From NCBI GenBank assembly GCA_003255065.1, contig QAOA01007668.1:62001-126000 (forward strand): a stretch of 64,000 bases of DNA. Direction: 5' to 3'. Shown piece by piece: positions 21,131-33,379 of the stretch (within the stretch, counting starts at the first letter, position 1; every line of letters begins with the position of its first letter). Both the position numbers and the translations under genes were made by a program. The DNA is from Cercis canadensis (taxonomy: Eukaryota; Streptophyta; Magnoliopsida; Fabales; Fabaceae). A model generated the notes under the pieces. That model worked only from the letters and a program-made list of their open reading frames with translations, did no database searches and had not been told where the DNA came from.

Positions 21131-22480
21131 ATGCTATAGTTTCTTGTGCATTTTAAGCACATCCAAGAGCTTCCCTTTTTGCTCCTTTGTCAAGTTTGCT
21201 GCAATGATTACAGGCAACTTGGAGTTTTCCGTTAGGAAAGCATATTCCAAGTGCTCTGGAAGTTGTTTTAGCTCCAGCTCTGGCGGTTCCTCAATGGATG
21301 GCTTGATTCTGATTCTGTTCCCCTCAATCCTTTCCAGAGATGTGTCTCTGGTCAATGGTTTCTGGGCTTGCATGTGTGCCACATGCTCCCTAATCTCAGT
21401 GTGATTTGTCTCTTCCTCTCCCTGCATGATACATGTTTCCAGTGCATCTCTTGTAAAGATTTCCTGCATACATTGAAGCACACACGAGTCAATAGTATCA
21501 ACATAAAAACATGTATCATCAGTACTCATTTTGTGTTTCATGGCCTCAGATATTTTAAATATCACTTGCTCGTCGCCCACTCTCAAAGTTAGCTTGCCAC
21601 CATGAACATCAATGATGGCTTTAGCCGTAGCAAGGAACGGTCGGCCTAGGAGCAAGGGTACTTCCACATCTTCATCCATATCCATGATCACAAAATCAAC
21701 TAGAAAAATGAATTTATCAACTTTCACTAGGATATCCTCTATTATCCCCTTAGGATAGGTGATAGATCTATCTGCTAGCTGAATACTCATCCTAGTGGGA
21801 GTCGGTTCTCCAAGTTCCAGTCTCTTAAACATACAATAAGACATTAAATTTATGCTAGCTCCTAAATTCACTAATGCCTTATCAACAGATAAACTACCAA
21901 TGTTGCAGGGAATAGTAAAACTCCCTGGATCTTTAATCTTCCATGGTAGCTTGTTTTGAACTATGGCAGAGCATTCTGCATTTAGAGTCACCATAGACAG
22001 CTGCTCGAGCTTGCTCTTGTTGGAAAGGAGTTCCTTCAAGAATTTAGCATATTTTGGCATTTGTGAAAGGGCTTCCATAAAAGGAATATTTATGTGCAAC
22101 TGTTTAAATAGCTTGAGAAACTTGCCAAATTGCTCCTCCTTTTTATCTCTTGCAAGCCTGCTCGGGTAAGGGATAGGTGACTGGTATTCTTTTACCACTC
22201 TCTTCTTCGGTTCTTCTACCATTTTCGAAACAGGTTCTCCCAATTTCTCAGATTCAACAGCACCTTCATCACCCACACCTCCATCACCAGGCTGCTCTTT
22301 CTGTACTCCCTTGAGTTCTTTGCCACTCCTCAAGGTGATTGCCTTAGCTTGCTCCTTAGGATTTGGCTCGGTGTAGCTAGGTAGAGTCCCTGGTGATCTT
22401 TCTGACATCAACTTGGCTAGCTGGCCAGTCTGAGTCTCAAGATTGTGGATGGAAGCCTCTTGATTCCTCAAGGATGTTTC
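21131..22480 (-). pseudogene. AthB gag C-terminal part and aspartic protease
   Basis: Codons show LETQTGQLAKLMSERSPG and KAITLRSGKEL, typical of Athila gag linkers. A PKYAKFLKELLSNKSKLE segment and the protease follow: GSFTIPCNIGSLSVDKALV, NLGASINLM at the active-site position, PLLLGRPFLATAKAIIDV and GGKLTLRVGDEQVIF. The catalytic triplet is a variant of the usual DLGAS. RT follows without a gap on the same strand. Fossil. Confidence 0.85.
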
Positions 22481-22489
22481 ATTGCTGTT

Positions 22490-23712
22490 AAACTATCCTT
22501 CCGATGCTGTTATAAATATGGAAAGTTGGTCTTCAATGGTTGGTCTCTTTGGGGGGTTAGAATGTTGTTGAAATCCAGGGGAAGGACCTTGTCTTTGCTG
22601 CCCTAGGACTTGCCTTTGCTGCCCTTGGTCGCTCCAAGCAAAATTCGGGTGATTTCTCCACCCAGGATTGTACGTGTTAGAATAGGGATTATTTGTCATT
22701 CTACTTCCCAAATAATCTGCTTGTTCTACTGGTGATCCCGAATCGGAGGCTTGGCACTCATGATTAAAATGTCCTCCCCACAATTATCACATCTCATAAC
22801 AGATGAGGAAGAAGTAGGTCTGCCCATATCATCGATCTTCTTAGTAAGGGCCTCTATTTTTGCCTCTAAAGAAGTGGAGGTGGCCACATTATGCACTCCT
22901 CCTAATTTGGCCTTCATCCTTTGGTTTTCTCACTGGTAATTGTTGGTAGCAATTTCATCAATCAGAGTATGTAGTGCTTCAGGAGTTTTGAAACTTGTGG
23001 TTCCTCCTGAGGATGAATCAATTTGTTGCCTAGTCCTAAAATTGAGACCACTCTGAAAAGTTTGCATCTGAACTCCCAAGTCCAACCCATGATGTGGGCA
23101 TTTTCTCAACAAGTAATTCCATCTCTCCCATAGTTCGTAGAGTGATTCACCATCCATTTGCTGGAAGGAGAAAATATCATTCCTAAGCTTGGCTGTTCTT
23201 GCTGGAGGGAAGTACCGGCCTAGAAATTTTTCAGTTAGCTCATTCCATGTCTTGATAGACCCCGGAGATAGTGTCTTCAACCATGACTTTTCCTTACCCC
23301 TTAATGTAAAGGGGAAAAGCCTCAATCTAATTGCATCCTCACTAGCTCCGTTGATCTTGAAAGTATCACAAATCTCCAAGAAGTTTGTGATGTGAGTATG
23401 GGGGTCTTCATCTAGTAAACCATCAAATTGCACAAGTTGCCGCACCATCTGAATGGCGTTCGGCTTGATCTCAAAATTATTGGCTGACACCGGAGGTCTT
23501 GTTATGCTAGACTCAGTTCCAACAGTTGATGGCCTTCCATAATCCCCCATAGTTCGTGGTCTTTCTTGGTCAGCCATGGTAGGTTCTTCTATGACAATAG
23601 GCTCAGATGGTTGGCCTTGCAACATGATAGCCTTGTTTCTTGATTTTCTCACCACTGTGCGTTCAATTTCTGGGTTCAACTCAAGGAGCTTCTTCTTGCT
23701 ACTTCGTGTCAT
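22490..23712 (-). pseudogene. AthB gag N-terminal and capsid part
   Basis: Begins MTRSSKKKLLELNPEIERT, the conserved Athila gag start. The capsid-like region follows: FEIKPNAIQMVRQLVQFDG, THITNFLEICDTFK, RLRLFPFTLRGKEKSWLK, TWNELTEKFLGRYFPPART and ESLYELWERWNYLLRKCP. Then come a coiled-coil-like KIEALTKKIDDMG and a knuckle-like CDNCGEDILIM, with a Gln-rich linker. AthD has the same layout at 52560-53900. Fossil. Confidence 0.87.
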
Positions 23713-23852
23713 ACATCAGAAAAACTAGCTCCGGCTAAGATCAAACACAGGCAATGATAAGAAAGAGAAACAAGGCTAACCAACAAAATTTTTTTTTAAA
23801 GAAAAGAAAAGTGACTAGAGTAATAGAAAGTAAATGTTCCTAATACTATAGT

Positions 23853-23870
23853 TCCCCGTCAATGGCGCCA
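23853..23870 (-). other. tRNA-Asp primer-binding site of AthB
   Basis: The plus strand reads tccccgtcaatggcgcca, the tRNA-Asp 3' end with two mismatches, six bases from the LTR at 23877. Confidence 0.8.
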
Positions 23871-24830
23871 AAAACTTGATGTTTACTTTTATGAACTTGT
23901 ATTCAATTGAAACAATGCTACAAACATTCTAGGCAAAGTATACCTATCGTTTTGTAGAATATCTTGATTGAGTATGAATATCGATCCCACAAGGAACTAT
24001 AGCTATTAGTAGTAATCCTTTTTCTATTATCTAATTCTAGAATTGTGGTTTAATAAGAGAAATCAATTAATCTAAATTAAATGAATGAATTAGGAAAGAT
24101 GATAACAAAGAATTTGATAGATTTATCGAATGAGTAGGATGAGTCAGAATAGGAATTTTCCTATGACATACATTGCATTGTCATATTTAACTCAATGATT
24201 GACACTCCTCTACTTGGACTGATGAGAATTCCAGAATTATGCCTCAATCTTTCTTAAGTAATAAGACATCTATTCCTAGGTTGATTGACTGAAATCTCTT
24301 CACAATCAAAACCCCCAAGAATGCATTAATTCGTGTTCTATGAATTCCTTTAGTACATTGACTTAAATCAGAAGATTCATGTGAATCCTATCTCTAGTGA
24401 TTCCAAGCAAATCCCACTGTCTACAAATGATCTAAATCAATTTATAATTTCTCAATATATAAATTGAAACCTGGTATTAAATCAGCAGCATGCTTTGTCA
24501 ACTTAACACAAATAGCAACCATAGACAATTCCAAGAAATGAAGGCTTACTCTCATTAATTCAAAAGGAGAATAGTACAATTGTATTTCTAGGGTTTATCC
24601 TAACTAACTCTTACAAATCAGTTCATGATAAAATCTGAATCAACAAAATGCAAAGAAGACAAGATAGAATCAGGAAAACTCATTCTCATGAAGTCCCTTC
24701 AAGTAGTTGATCTTCTATCTTGCTCTTCTCCAATCTTCCAAAGTACTCCTACTGCACCTGACCTCTGATGTCGCCCAAAATCTCTAAGTGTTCAACTATC
24801 AAAAGATGTCTCCCCCCTTTCCTCAAGTTC

Positions 24831-24840
24831 ACATATATAC
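24831..24840 (-). promoter_or_regulatory. TATA-like box in the AthB LTR
   Basis: The minus strand reads gtatatatgt. It lies about 50 bases downstream of the nearest perfect palindrome (24890-24901), the same order as in AthD. The transcription start is inferred only. Confidence 0.5.
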
Positions 24841-24879
24841 TCCATCTAATTCTAGGGTTTCACCCTTCAGATGCTCGAA

Positions 24880-25190
24880 CACGGCCACGACACGGCCGTG
24901 TTCACTTACAGTAGCTGGGTGTGTCACTTAAATGCCTCGAAGGGACCTCAGACACGGCCAAAGACACGGCCATGTTCACTTCTTCTTTAGCCCGTGTTCA
25001 AACCAACATGGCCGTGTCTCTGTAGGGGAGGGGTGTGTTCCACTTAGGGAGATTCTCTGGAGGTAAGACACGGTCATGGACACGGACGTGTTCATTTACA
25101 AGGCTTGGCCGTGTTCCTTAGCAACTGGAGTAGGACTCTCTGGAGGTCAGACACGGCCATGGACATGGGCGTGTCTAATCCGTGTCCCCT
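24880..25190. repeat. ACACGGCCGTGT palindrome array in the AthB LTR U3
   Basis: A perfect copy at 24890-24901 and about ten degenerate half or whole copies (acacggccaaagacacgg, catggccgtgtc, ggacacggacgtg, ttggccgtgtt), irregularly spaced. Confidence 0.8.
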
Positions 25191-25382
25191 GAATGGACTT
25201 CATGATCTGGTGGTTTTTGCTCCAGAAACTCCCTAAAACTCTTCCTCTTGCTTGATCAACCATAGAAACACCTGAAAGACAAATAGTAGGGATAAGTACC
25301 ATGTTTAAAGCAAATTGTGCTCGAATCTGAGTAGGAAACCATTGATAAACATGGAACTTAACAACATAAAAAGCACATATCA

Positions 25383-27784
25383 ACCAGCAACTGCATCAAG
25401 GTCAAATTAGGAAGTACATTTAGGGTAGGTAGACCCATTATCAATTAGAACCTTTGCCACCATATATCCTTCACATTTCAAAGTAAAATGAAGGGCCTTA
25501 GTATGGTTACTTGCACCTGGCATTAGTTCCTCATCAAAAAATGAGATCATGCTGACATTAAGGATAAAGTTCACCATATTTTCAAACTTCTCTGGAGTGA
25601 TGATTGGATTGACATAATCTTGATCTAAAAATTTCTGTAAGGCTCTTCTGTGAGATTCTGAACTTATAATAAGAGACAATAGAGAAATACGAGTTCGAGT
25701 TTTTTTCATTTGCTCGACCACGTCATACTCACTCTGTCTCATTATTTTCAAAAACTTCTCTTCCACATTGTAACCCTCTTGATTATATCCTCCTTTGATT
25801 AGGATATGCTCTCTTCATTCACAGTCTTCCCCTTTTCTTTCCTTTGGAGTTCTAACTCTTCCAGAAGATAAAACCTCCCACTTCTGGTTATTCCCCTGAT
25901 CCCTACTACGTTGGTAATTGCGCTCGACTCTCATTTCTTTTTCAAATTCAACTCATCAAAAACTCTCCTTCAGAGCCTTCTCCTTAGTAGATACCACATT
26001 TACCCCAAAGTTCCATGGCACTACATGATTACTCTCATAAGAAAAAGGAGTTGGCATTTGTATAATGACATTTAGTTGTGCCTGATTAAGTTGTGGACTC
26101 AGTAATACCTTGAGAATGAAATGTTTGAAAACCAATGGCTCATCCCCTATAACATTGATATCTCCATTAACAACACTATTATTCTTTTCAATTCTCAAAA
26201 TACCTACCAAAATCAATTTTTGTGCCTCACATTTGAAGTCCTAATAATTCTCTATCTTATGGCCCAAACTTTGATGATGCTCGTAGAATGACTCACTGTT
26301 ATATTTATCTTCTTCATTCATCCATTTACAATGGATACTCAGGTTATAACCAGCTGCTTTCAAGGTCTCCCACACTTTTTTCATAGGAATCTTAACATCG
26401 GTGATTTTCCTAACATTCTCCAATTCTCTACTAATGGCATTCACACCAGCCTCTACCCCATGATTTAGCAAAGGGTTAGATTCTACATTAGGTTTGGCTC
26501 TGTTTTCCTCAAGCTTAATCACTCCTTGTTTAATCAAATATAACACGTTATTCTTGAAACCAAGGAAATCTTCAATTGAGTGGCCAACTGTACCTCTATG
26601 ATATTCACACTTAAGGTTTGGGTTATACAAATGAGGGAAATGAGGTTTGTATGTCGAGGGGCTATTACATGGGCCTCACACAATTGCCTGAACAATTGCA
26701 CTTTGGTTATGGAAATTTGAGGAAAATGTTCATCTCTAAAAGAATGATGAGATTAGTTCCTATAACCTTGGTAATTTGACCTAGTGGGTGGACGTATTGT
26801 TGGATAGTTTTAAGGATGATTTTGTTAAGGAGCTTGGTAAGTTAGGACAAATGTTGTTGAGGATGGTAGAGAATTTGGTGTGTATTGCGAATAAGGTGGG
26901 GAAATTGCATTGACTTGATACAAAGGTTGAAAAGTAGGGTTTAGAGAATAATTTGGGCTTCTAGGTTGAAAGTATTGAGGTACCCTAGGCGTCTGCACCC
27001 AATTTACTTATCCTTCTTTCTTCTTCTGAAAGTTCCCTTTCTTTTGGCTATAACCATTACTCTTGATATTTGCCACTTGCAACTTTCTTAACCTTACCAG
27101 GCCTTCTATCATTTCTCCAACTTTAATTACATCAGCGAAATCATGAAATAGGCAACCATCCATTAGCTTAAGGTATGAAGATTTTAAAGTGTCAAGAAAG
27201 ATAGAGCACAATTCAAAATCGAGAAGTGGAGGTTGAACTTCTGAGGCTAAGGTCTTCCATTTTTGTGCATACTCTCAGAATGACTCTTCCCCTTTCTTTT
27301 GCATATTCTTTAGTTGCTATCTTGTAGGAGCAATGTCATACTTAAACTTGTACTGCTTTAAGAAGGCATATGCCAAATCTACCCAACTCCGTATCTTGGT
27401 ACGGTCCAAATTCATAAACCAATTATAAGTAGCACTAGATAGACTTTTAGGGAATAAATGAATCATCACCATCTCATTCTTGTCTATAACAACCATTTCA
27501 GTAATGTATGATACTAAATGAAACTTTGGGTTACCAGTCCCATCATACTTTTAAAATTCAGGAAGCTTAAAATCTCTGGAAATTGACACATTTGGTGTAA
27601 GTCGTAACTGCTTAATTCCCACAACACCAAAAGAACTAGTCCCCTCTACAGCTCAGATCCTTTCTTCCAAAGTTAGCAACTTCTCCTTTTACTTGGACAT
27701 TTGCTTCTCTTTCTCATGTCCTTCATTCCCTTTCTCAAAATACATGGTCAATGGTGGATTATGGGTGGTGGAATTAGAGACGTG
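25383..27784 (-). pseudogene. Tat-1 gag C-terminal part and protease
   Basis: Minus-strand codons show Tat/Ogre gag: FADVIKVGEMIEGLVRLRK, a CxxH...GH cluster CEYHRGTVGHSIEDF, and LIKQGVIKLEE. Further along are the protease flank ALHFTLKCEGY and the active-site motif VLIDNGS. The left edge is the AthB 5' LTR, inserted just past the protease motif; the right edge is the AthE target duplication. The clade assignment rests on these motifs; the exact lineage is uncertain. Old fossil with many breaks. Confidence 0.8.
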
Positions 27785-27789
27785 GTGAG

Positions 27790-28895
27790 TCACGGGTGCC
27801 GAATCCTGCAAAATTACAATACTAATTGCAACAAATGTGTAATATAGGATGCAACCAGTGTCGTCTCCCAAGGATTCACCAGAACAATTTAATTTAATTA
27901 GGACTTAACATAAACAAAATGGGGGGTTGAAGTTGAATGCAATATAATAAGAAATCAGAATGCAATAAAGCAGAATTTGATCAAGGTAAGAGAATGTAAT
28001 CAACTCAAGTAGGCAACCAAACCTAATTAATCCATCATTATTCACTAAAGATAATCTAAATCTAATTTAACTCTTGGTTGAATGTTACTTGGAATCCCTA
28101 ACAGTAATACTTAGGATTTCTACTGAATATCATTCAGAATTCAATTAATCTCAAAATTAAGGCTCTAGGCAACTGTTATATATCACTAAGTCCAAATTAA
28201 TTTAAGAACCGAATTCCTCAAGTTAACCATATATCAAAGACCTTTAAAATATGATTAGCAATTTGATTACTATGATGAGTCCAATCAACCGACTAAATTC
28301 ATCTAAAGCATGTAATTAAAATATCATTCAATCACATGCAGATAAAAAGAAGATAATCAAATTGCATTAAATCAAACCAGGATTATGAAGCATAAGAACT
28401 CTAGATTAATATGTCTGACTCCTCTTGAATCGATTACAAAAGAACTTAGCCCTCCATGAAATGCTTAAACACAACAAATAGGTCTAAAAATGAATTATAG
28501 CAACAGGAAGCAAAAGATCCTATTTTTCTCAACAACTGAAGAATAAATACTAGCTGCCACCTCTAGGCTGGGCGAATGTAGAAATTCTAGGCATCTTTTG
28601 TGCAAAATTCAGTTGACCAGACGCAAGAATTAGCTTCTGAGCTCTTCATATGAAATGTAGAATTTTCTGTTAGTTTTCCTACAAAACTAGAAGCATATCA
28701 ATCAGACAACTGTAGCTTAAGATATAGTGAAAAACGTAAATAGTGCTAGAAATTAACAATTATGCAATTAATATCTTATAAGCACCAACAAGTCTAGATC
28801 TACAAAATATGTCTATAAGCTATAAAAATTAGCAGAATCACACACCAAAAGACTAAGTATAAAGGAAACAAATAGTATAAAATAATATCTTATAA
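27790..28895 (-). repeat. 3' LTR of AthE
   Basis: 1106 bp against 1236 bp for the partner. Starts gggtgccgaatcctgc after the degraded tip and ends at an AT-rich tip next to the ttccttacacttag polypyrimidine stretch (polypurine on the minus strand). Confidence 0.88.
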
Positions 28896-30352
28896 AATTT
28901 CCTTACACTTAGCTTTTTGCACTCCTGGGCAAAATCACAAAAATCAACTAGGAAAAGAAACAACTTGCTCCAATCAAATCAAGAATGTAAAAGATCAAAA
29001 GTAAAAGAACAATTCAAACTCAAAGAAACAACAACATTCATAGAACAACCTCTCTTGACAACTAGAAAACAAATAGCATGACAATGTTATTTTATAAGAA
29101 TGAATCAAAGTGGATAGCCTCTCGCAAGATAAATGTATGCTCTCAATTCTCTCAAGTGTCTAAGGCAAGTGTTTCTATCCAATTCATCCTATCAAAACCA
29201 CACTACCATAGGTTTGTTCATCATCTCAATCTTCACTACCTATGTCACATGCATAAGACAAATCAAAAGGACTTTTAAAGGATTGTAATGGGATAAGGTA
29301 AATGAATGACAATAATATGAAAAAATGGCTATGGCACCCAAGGAATCACAAGAGTATTGATTATGGAAACATTCAAACAACTTATGCATCTTTGACTTTT
29401 GGGCTTCAATTCATTTATACTTTTCCCAAAATAACTTATTCTTTTGCTACTGCTATTTTTTGTTTTTGTTTTTTGAATGCTTAACACTTAACCAATTAGC
29501 CACAACTTTATGCTACTTTTGTAAGAATTCACTCTTTTTTCTTTAATTCAATGCAATGCAATGCAATGCTCTTCAATTCCTAAAGGTTGGGTAAGACATG
29601 ATTTTACACTTAGGTTTGTACCGAGCTACACATGAAGGAAAGGATAATTAGGCTCAAAAGGGCTAATTAAAGGATAACATCAAGGTTAGCTATTTGGTCA
29701 AGTAGCTTCTCAAAGAAAGGAATGTCTTAATCACTTTTATGCATGCATGTGCAATTGTAATCTCAACTAAGAATTAGAACAAGTTCTAGAGTGACAACTT
29801 GATAGATGAAAACAGACAATAAATAATCATGACATATGACTCAAATCTTCACAGCTATAAGACTACCAAAAATCAACTCATCCAAATCAAATTTGTTGTC
29901 ATACCACTTAAATTCAAGAAGCAAGATTTATTATCCACTCATATTGTAGCAACTTGAGAACCCAAATTGCTTCAAACTATTCTCTTTACAACTCTTTTAC
30001 TTAATTGGAAAGAACCATAAAATTTTAAAAAGAAAACAGAAAAATAGCAAACATAAAAGAAAGCAGAAAACAGAAATTTAAATGACATAAAACAGTATTA
30101 AGAACACATAAAACAGCAAACAGAAAATTTAAAAACACAGAAAACAGAAAATTAAACAACTAACATAACAGAAAATAAAATAGAAACGTAAAAATAGTAA
30201 ACATAACAGAAAACATAGAAAACAGAATAACAAGCTAATCATTTCCCGACACTTAAATTTTTGTAGTGTTTTCAATGCAAATCACATAGTAAACAGTTAA
30301 ATGTAGGACAATAAAAGATAAAAGAGAAGGAGAAAGAAAACAGTCTGTGTGT
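28896..30352 (-). other. AthE 3' noncoding region with internal polypurine motif
   Basis: No coding region is supported. The minus-strand block attgaaaacactac ... tttaagtgtcggga at about 30243-30275 lies just past the pol end. A small caatg-type repeat is present at 29549-29568. The whole stretch aligns in inverse orientation with AthC 5019-6512. Confidence 0.65.
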
Positions 30353-31530
30353 TTAAGTCTCAGAGATGGCAGCATACAAGTGCACCTCTTCCACCAATTG
30401 CTCTTGAAAACCCTCATAAAAAGGCTTCAGCCGCTGTCCATTCACTAGAAAGGTCTTGTTGGTTGCCTCATTCTTGATCTCAACTGCACTATAAGGAAAA
30501 ACATGAGTAACCACAAAAGGACCCATCCATCTAGAACGAAGCTTACCGAGCATTAGCTTGAGACAGGAGTTGTAGGGCAACACTTTTTGACAAATGTGAA
30601 ACTCTTTCCTCACCACCATCTTATCATGAACAACCTTGGTTTTCTCTTTATAGATTCGGGAGTTCTCATAAGCTGCCAACTGGATTTCTTCAAGTTCTTG
30701 CTGCTGGAGCTGCCTTTGGGATCCAGCTTGGGCTAAGTCAAAATTGCATTGCTTCACTGTTCAATACGCCTTATGTTCTATCTCCACTGGAAGGTGACAC
30801 ACCTTGTCAAAGATGAGCCTATAAGGCGACATGCCTATAGGGGTCTTGTAGGCAGTCCTATAAGCCCACAATGCATCATCCAGACTCATGCTCTAGTCTT
30901 TTCTGTTGGGTTTGACAGTCTTCTCTAGAATTTGCTTGATCTCCTTATTGGACATATCTGCTTGCCCATTAGTTTGTGGATGATAAAGGGTCGACACCTT
31001 ATGCACCACACCATACTTTCTCAACAAAGCCGCCATATGCCTATTGTAGAAGTGAGAGCCTTGGTCACTAATGATGGCTCTTGGAATGCCGAACTTGCAA
31101 AAAATGTGAGTCTTGACAAAATCTAAGACAACATGAGAATCGTTAGTCCGGGTGACCTTCGCCACTACCCATTTATAAACGTAATCCACAGCTAATAGAA
31201 TGTACACAAAACCAAAAGAACTAGGAAAAGGACCCATGAAATCAATATCCCAAACATCAAATATCTCACAAAATAGTAAAAGCTGTTAAGGCATTTCATT
31301 CCTACGAGAAATATTTCCTATCCGTTGGCATTATGCACATGCTTACAAAAGCTGTATGCAACATGAAATAAGGTAGGCCAATATAGTCCAAAGTCTAAAA
31401 ATTTCCTAGCAGTGTGTTGAGGTCTAAAATGATCACCACATGCAGAAGTATGACAGAATTGTAAAACAGACTCAAACTCATGTCTAGGCACACACTTCCT
31501 AATGACTTGGTCACTACACAATCTCCACAA
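30353..31530 (-). pseudogene. AthE integrase
   Basis: Codons show the end of the zinc-finger region (HTSACGDHFRPQHTARKFLD), a catalytic-core part ([53 protein letters not shown]) and the Athila integrase tail ([35 protein letters not shown]), ending EEVHLYAAISET. Broken fossil. Confidence 0.85.
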
Positions 31531-31674
31531 ATAAGTGTCATCCTATACATAATGTTTAGCTTCACTTTTAAGCTTATCTAGTTAATGCTTCTTAAAATAA
31601 GCAGATAACTCATAAGCAACTAATTAATTTACCAAGTCAGCATACAAAGGATCTTTACCTTGTAGCTGATAAAG

Positions 31675-33144
31675 CTACTTATCCGAGAAGGTCTTTCTGA
31701 TGGGAAGGTTGTCCAAGATTAATGGAATCTGGCTTAAGTGATCTGCTACCAAGTTCTTAGCTCTACTCTTATCTATGATCTCAAGGTCGAATTCTTGCAA
31801 CAGTAGCATCCACCTAATGTGCTTAGGCTTTGCATCCGGCTTCTTGAGCAAGTACTTCAAAGTTGCGTGGTCAGAGAAGGCAATTACTTTAGAATTAAGT
31901 AAGTATGCACGAAATTTATCTAAAGCAAAAACAATAGCAAGAAGCTCTTTCTCAGTGGTGGTGTAATTCGCTTGGGCAACATCCAAAGTGCGAGATACAT
32001 AATAAATCACGTGGGACAGCTTGTCCACTCGCTGTGCAAGGACAACGCCTACTGCAAAGTTGGAAGCATAGCACATCAGCTCAAAGGGAAGCTCCCAGTT
32101 AGGTGGCTGGAAGATGGGAAGGGAGGTAAGACTCTGCTTCAATTGATCAAAGGCCGCTCTGCACTGCCTATCAAATTCGAACTCCACTTCTTTTTGGAGA
32201 AGTCTAGACAATGGAAGGAAAATCTTGCTTAAATCCTTGATGAATCGCCTATAAAACCTTGCATGACCAAGAAAAGAACGCACTTCTTGCACACACGTGG
32301 GGTAGAGTAAAGATGCAATAACATTAATTTTAGCTTTACCTACTTCAATTCCCTTGCTAGAAACTACATGCCCTAGAACTATGTCTTGTTCTACCATGAA
32401 GTGACATTTCTCAAAATTAAGAACAAGGTTAGTCTCAATGCATCTATCAAGTACTCTAGCAAGACTGTTTAAATATGCATCAAAATAGGAGCCATAAACA
32501 GTAAAGTCATCCATGAATACTTCCATGCAGTGTTCTAAAAAATAAGAAAAAATGCTCACTATACACCGCTAGAATGTACCAAGGACATTACAAAGGCCGA
32601 AGGGCGTCCTCCTATATGCAAATGTGCCAAATGGATAGGTAAAGGTAGTATTCTCCTGATTCTCCAGGGCAATGTGAATCTGAAAGTAGCCTGAGAAGCC
32701 ATCTAAGAAGCAGTAACGAGACTTCCCTGCCATTCTCTCTAGCACTTGATCAATGAAGGGCAGAGGGAAGTGATCCTTCCTTGTCGCTTAGTTGAGTCTT
32801 CTATAATCAATGTAGACTCACCAACTGTTCTACACTCTAATAGGGATCAACTTGTTCTTCTCATTGGCTGCTACAGTGATGCTAGTCTTCTTGGAAACCA
32901 CTTGCACTGGACTTACCCATTTGCTATCTGAAATGGGGTAAATAATTTCAGCTGATAACAGCTTGCTCACTTCTTTCTTTACCACGTCCAGAATCAAAAG
33001 GTTAAGTCGGCCCTGGGGCTGCCTCACTGGTTTAGCTTCTTCCTCCAATAAAATTTGATGCATGCAAGTGGAAGGGCTAATTCTAGGAATGTCTGCAAGT
33101 GTCGATCCGATGGCTGTCTTCCATTGCTTCAAAATCTGTAACAA
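31675..33144 (-). pseudogene. AthE reverse transcriptase and RNase H
   Basis: Codons show RT fingers (EEAKPVRQPQGRLN, KEVSKLLSAEIIYPI), the catalytic VFMDDFTVYG, NLVLNFEKCHFMVEQDIVLG, SFLGHARFYRRFIKDLSK, and RNase H (ASNFAVGVVLAQRVDK, TTTEKELLAIVFALDKFRAY, AFSDHATLKYLLKK). Typical Athila RT/RNase H arrangement. Broken fossil. Confidence 0.87.
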
Positions 33145-33379
33145 CTTCTCTTCTTGTTCAGGATGTAGATTGTTGTCTATGATTACTAGCAGCTTCTCTT
33201 CTTCTTCTTCTAAAAAGGCATACTTGAGGTGGTCAGGTAACAGTTTCAGCTCTATGGTAGGTGGCTACTGCACAGAGGAAACTAATTTGGTTGGAGGAAC
33301 CAAAGCTGTTGTTTGAAGCTCAGCAACACCTACAAGCTCTGCACTATGCTCCAAAACAGTCTCATCATATCTCATATAT

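Larger units (their letters stand above)
8111..25382 (-). mobile_element. AthB: Athila-type element, lacking a visible 3' LTR, carrying AthA-2
   Basis: Read on the minus strand: 5' LTR (23877-25382), tRNA-Asp PBS, gag, protease, RT/RNase H, integrase (to about 18205), then a 3' noncoding region continuing at 17785-18204 and, beyond the AthA-2 insertion, at 8111-9384. LTR, gag and noncoding parts match AthD. No env-like region or 3' LTR is visible before the Tat-1 RT fragment, and the right flank accag has no partner on the left, so the left end is incomplete. Right of the LTR is Tat-1 protease sequence. Fossil with multiple breaks. Confidence 0.85.
23877..25382 (-). repeat. 5' LTR of AthB
   Basis: 1506 bp, plus-strand TGATGTTTACTT to GCACATATCA. 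It matches the AthD LTRs over much of its length (for example the tacctatc.ttttgtagaat and aaggaactatagctattagt stretches). It carries the palindrome array at 24880-25190 and a TATA-like box at 24832-24840. Confidence 0.9.
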
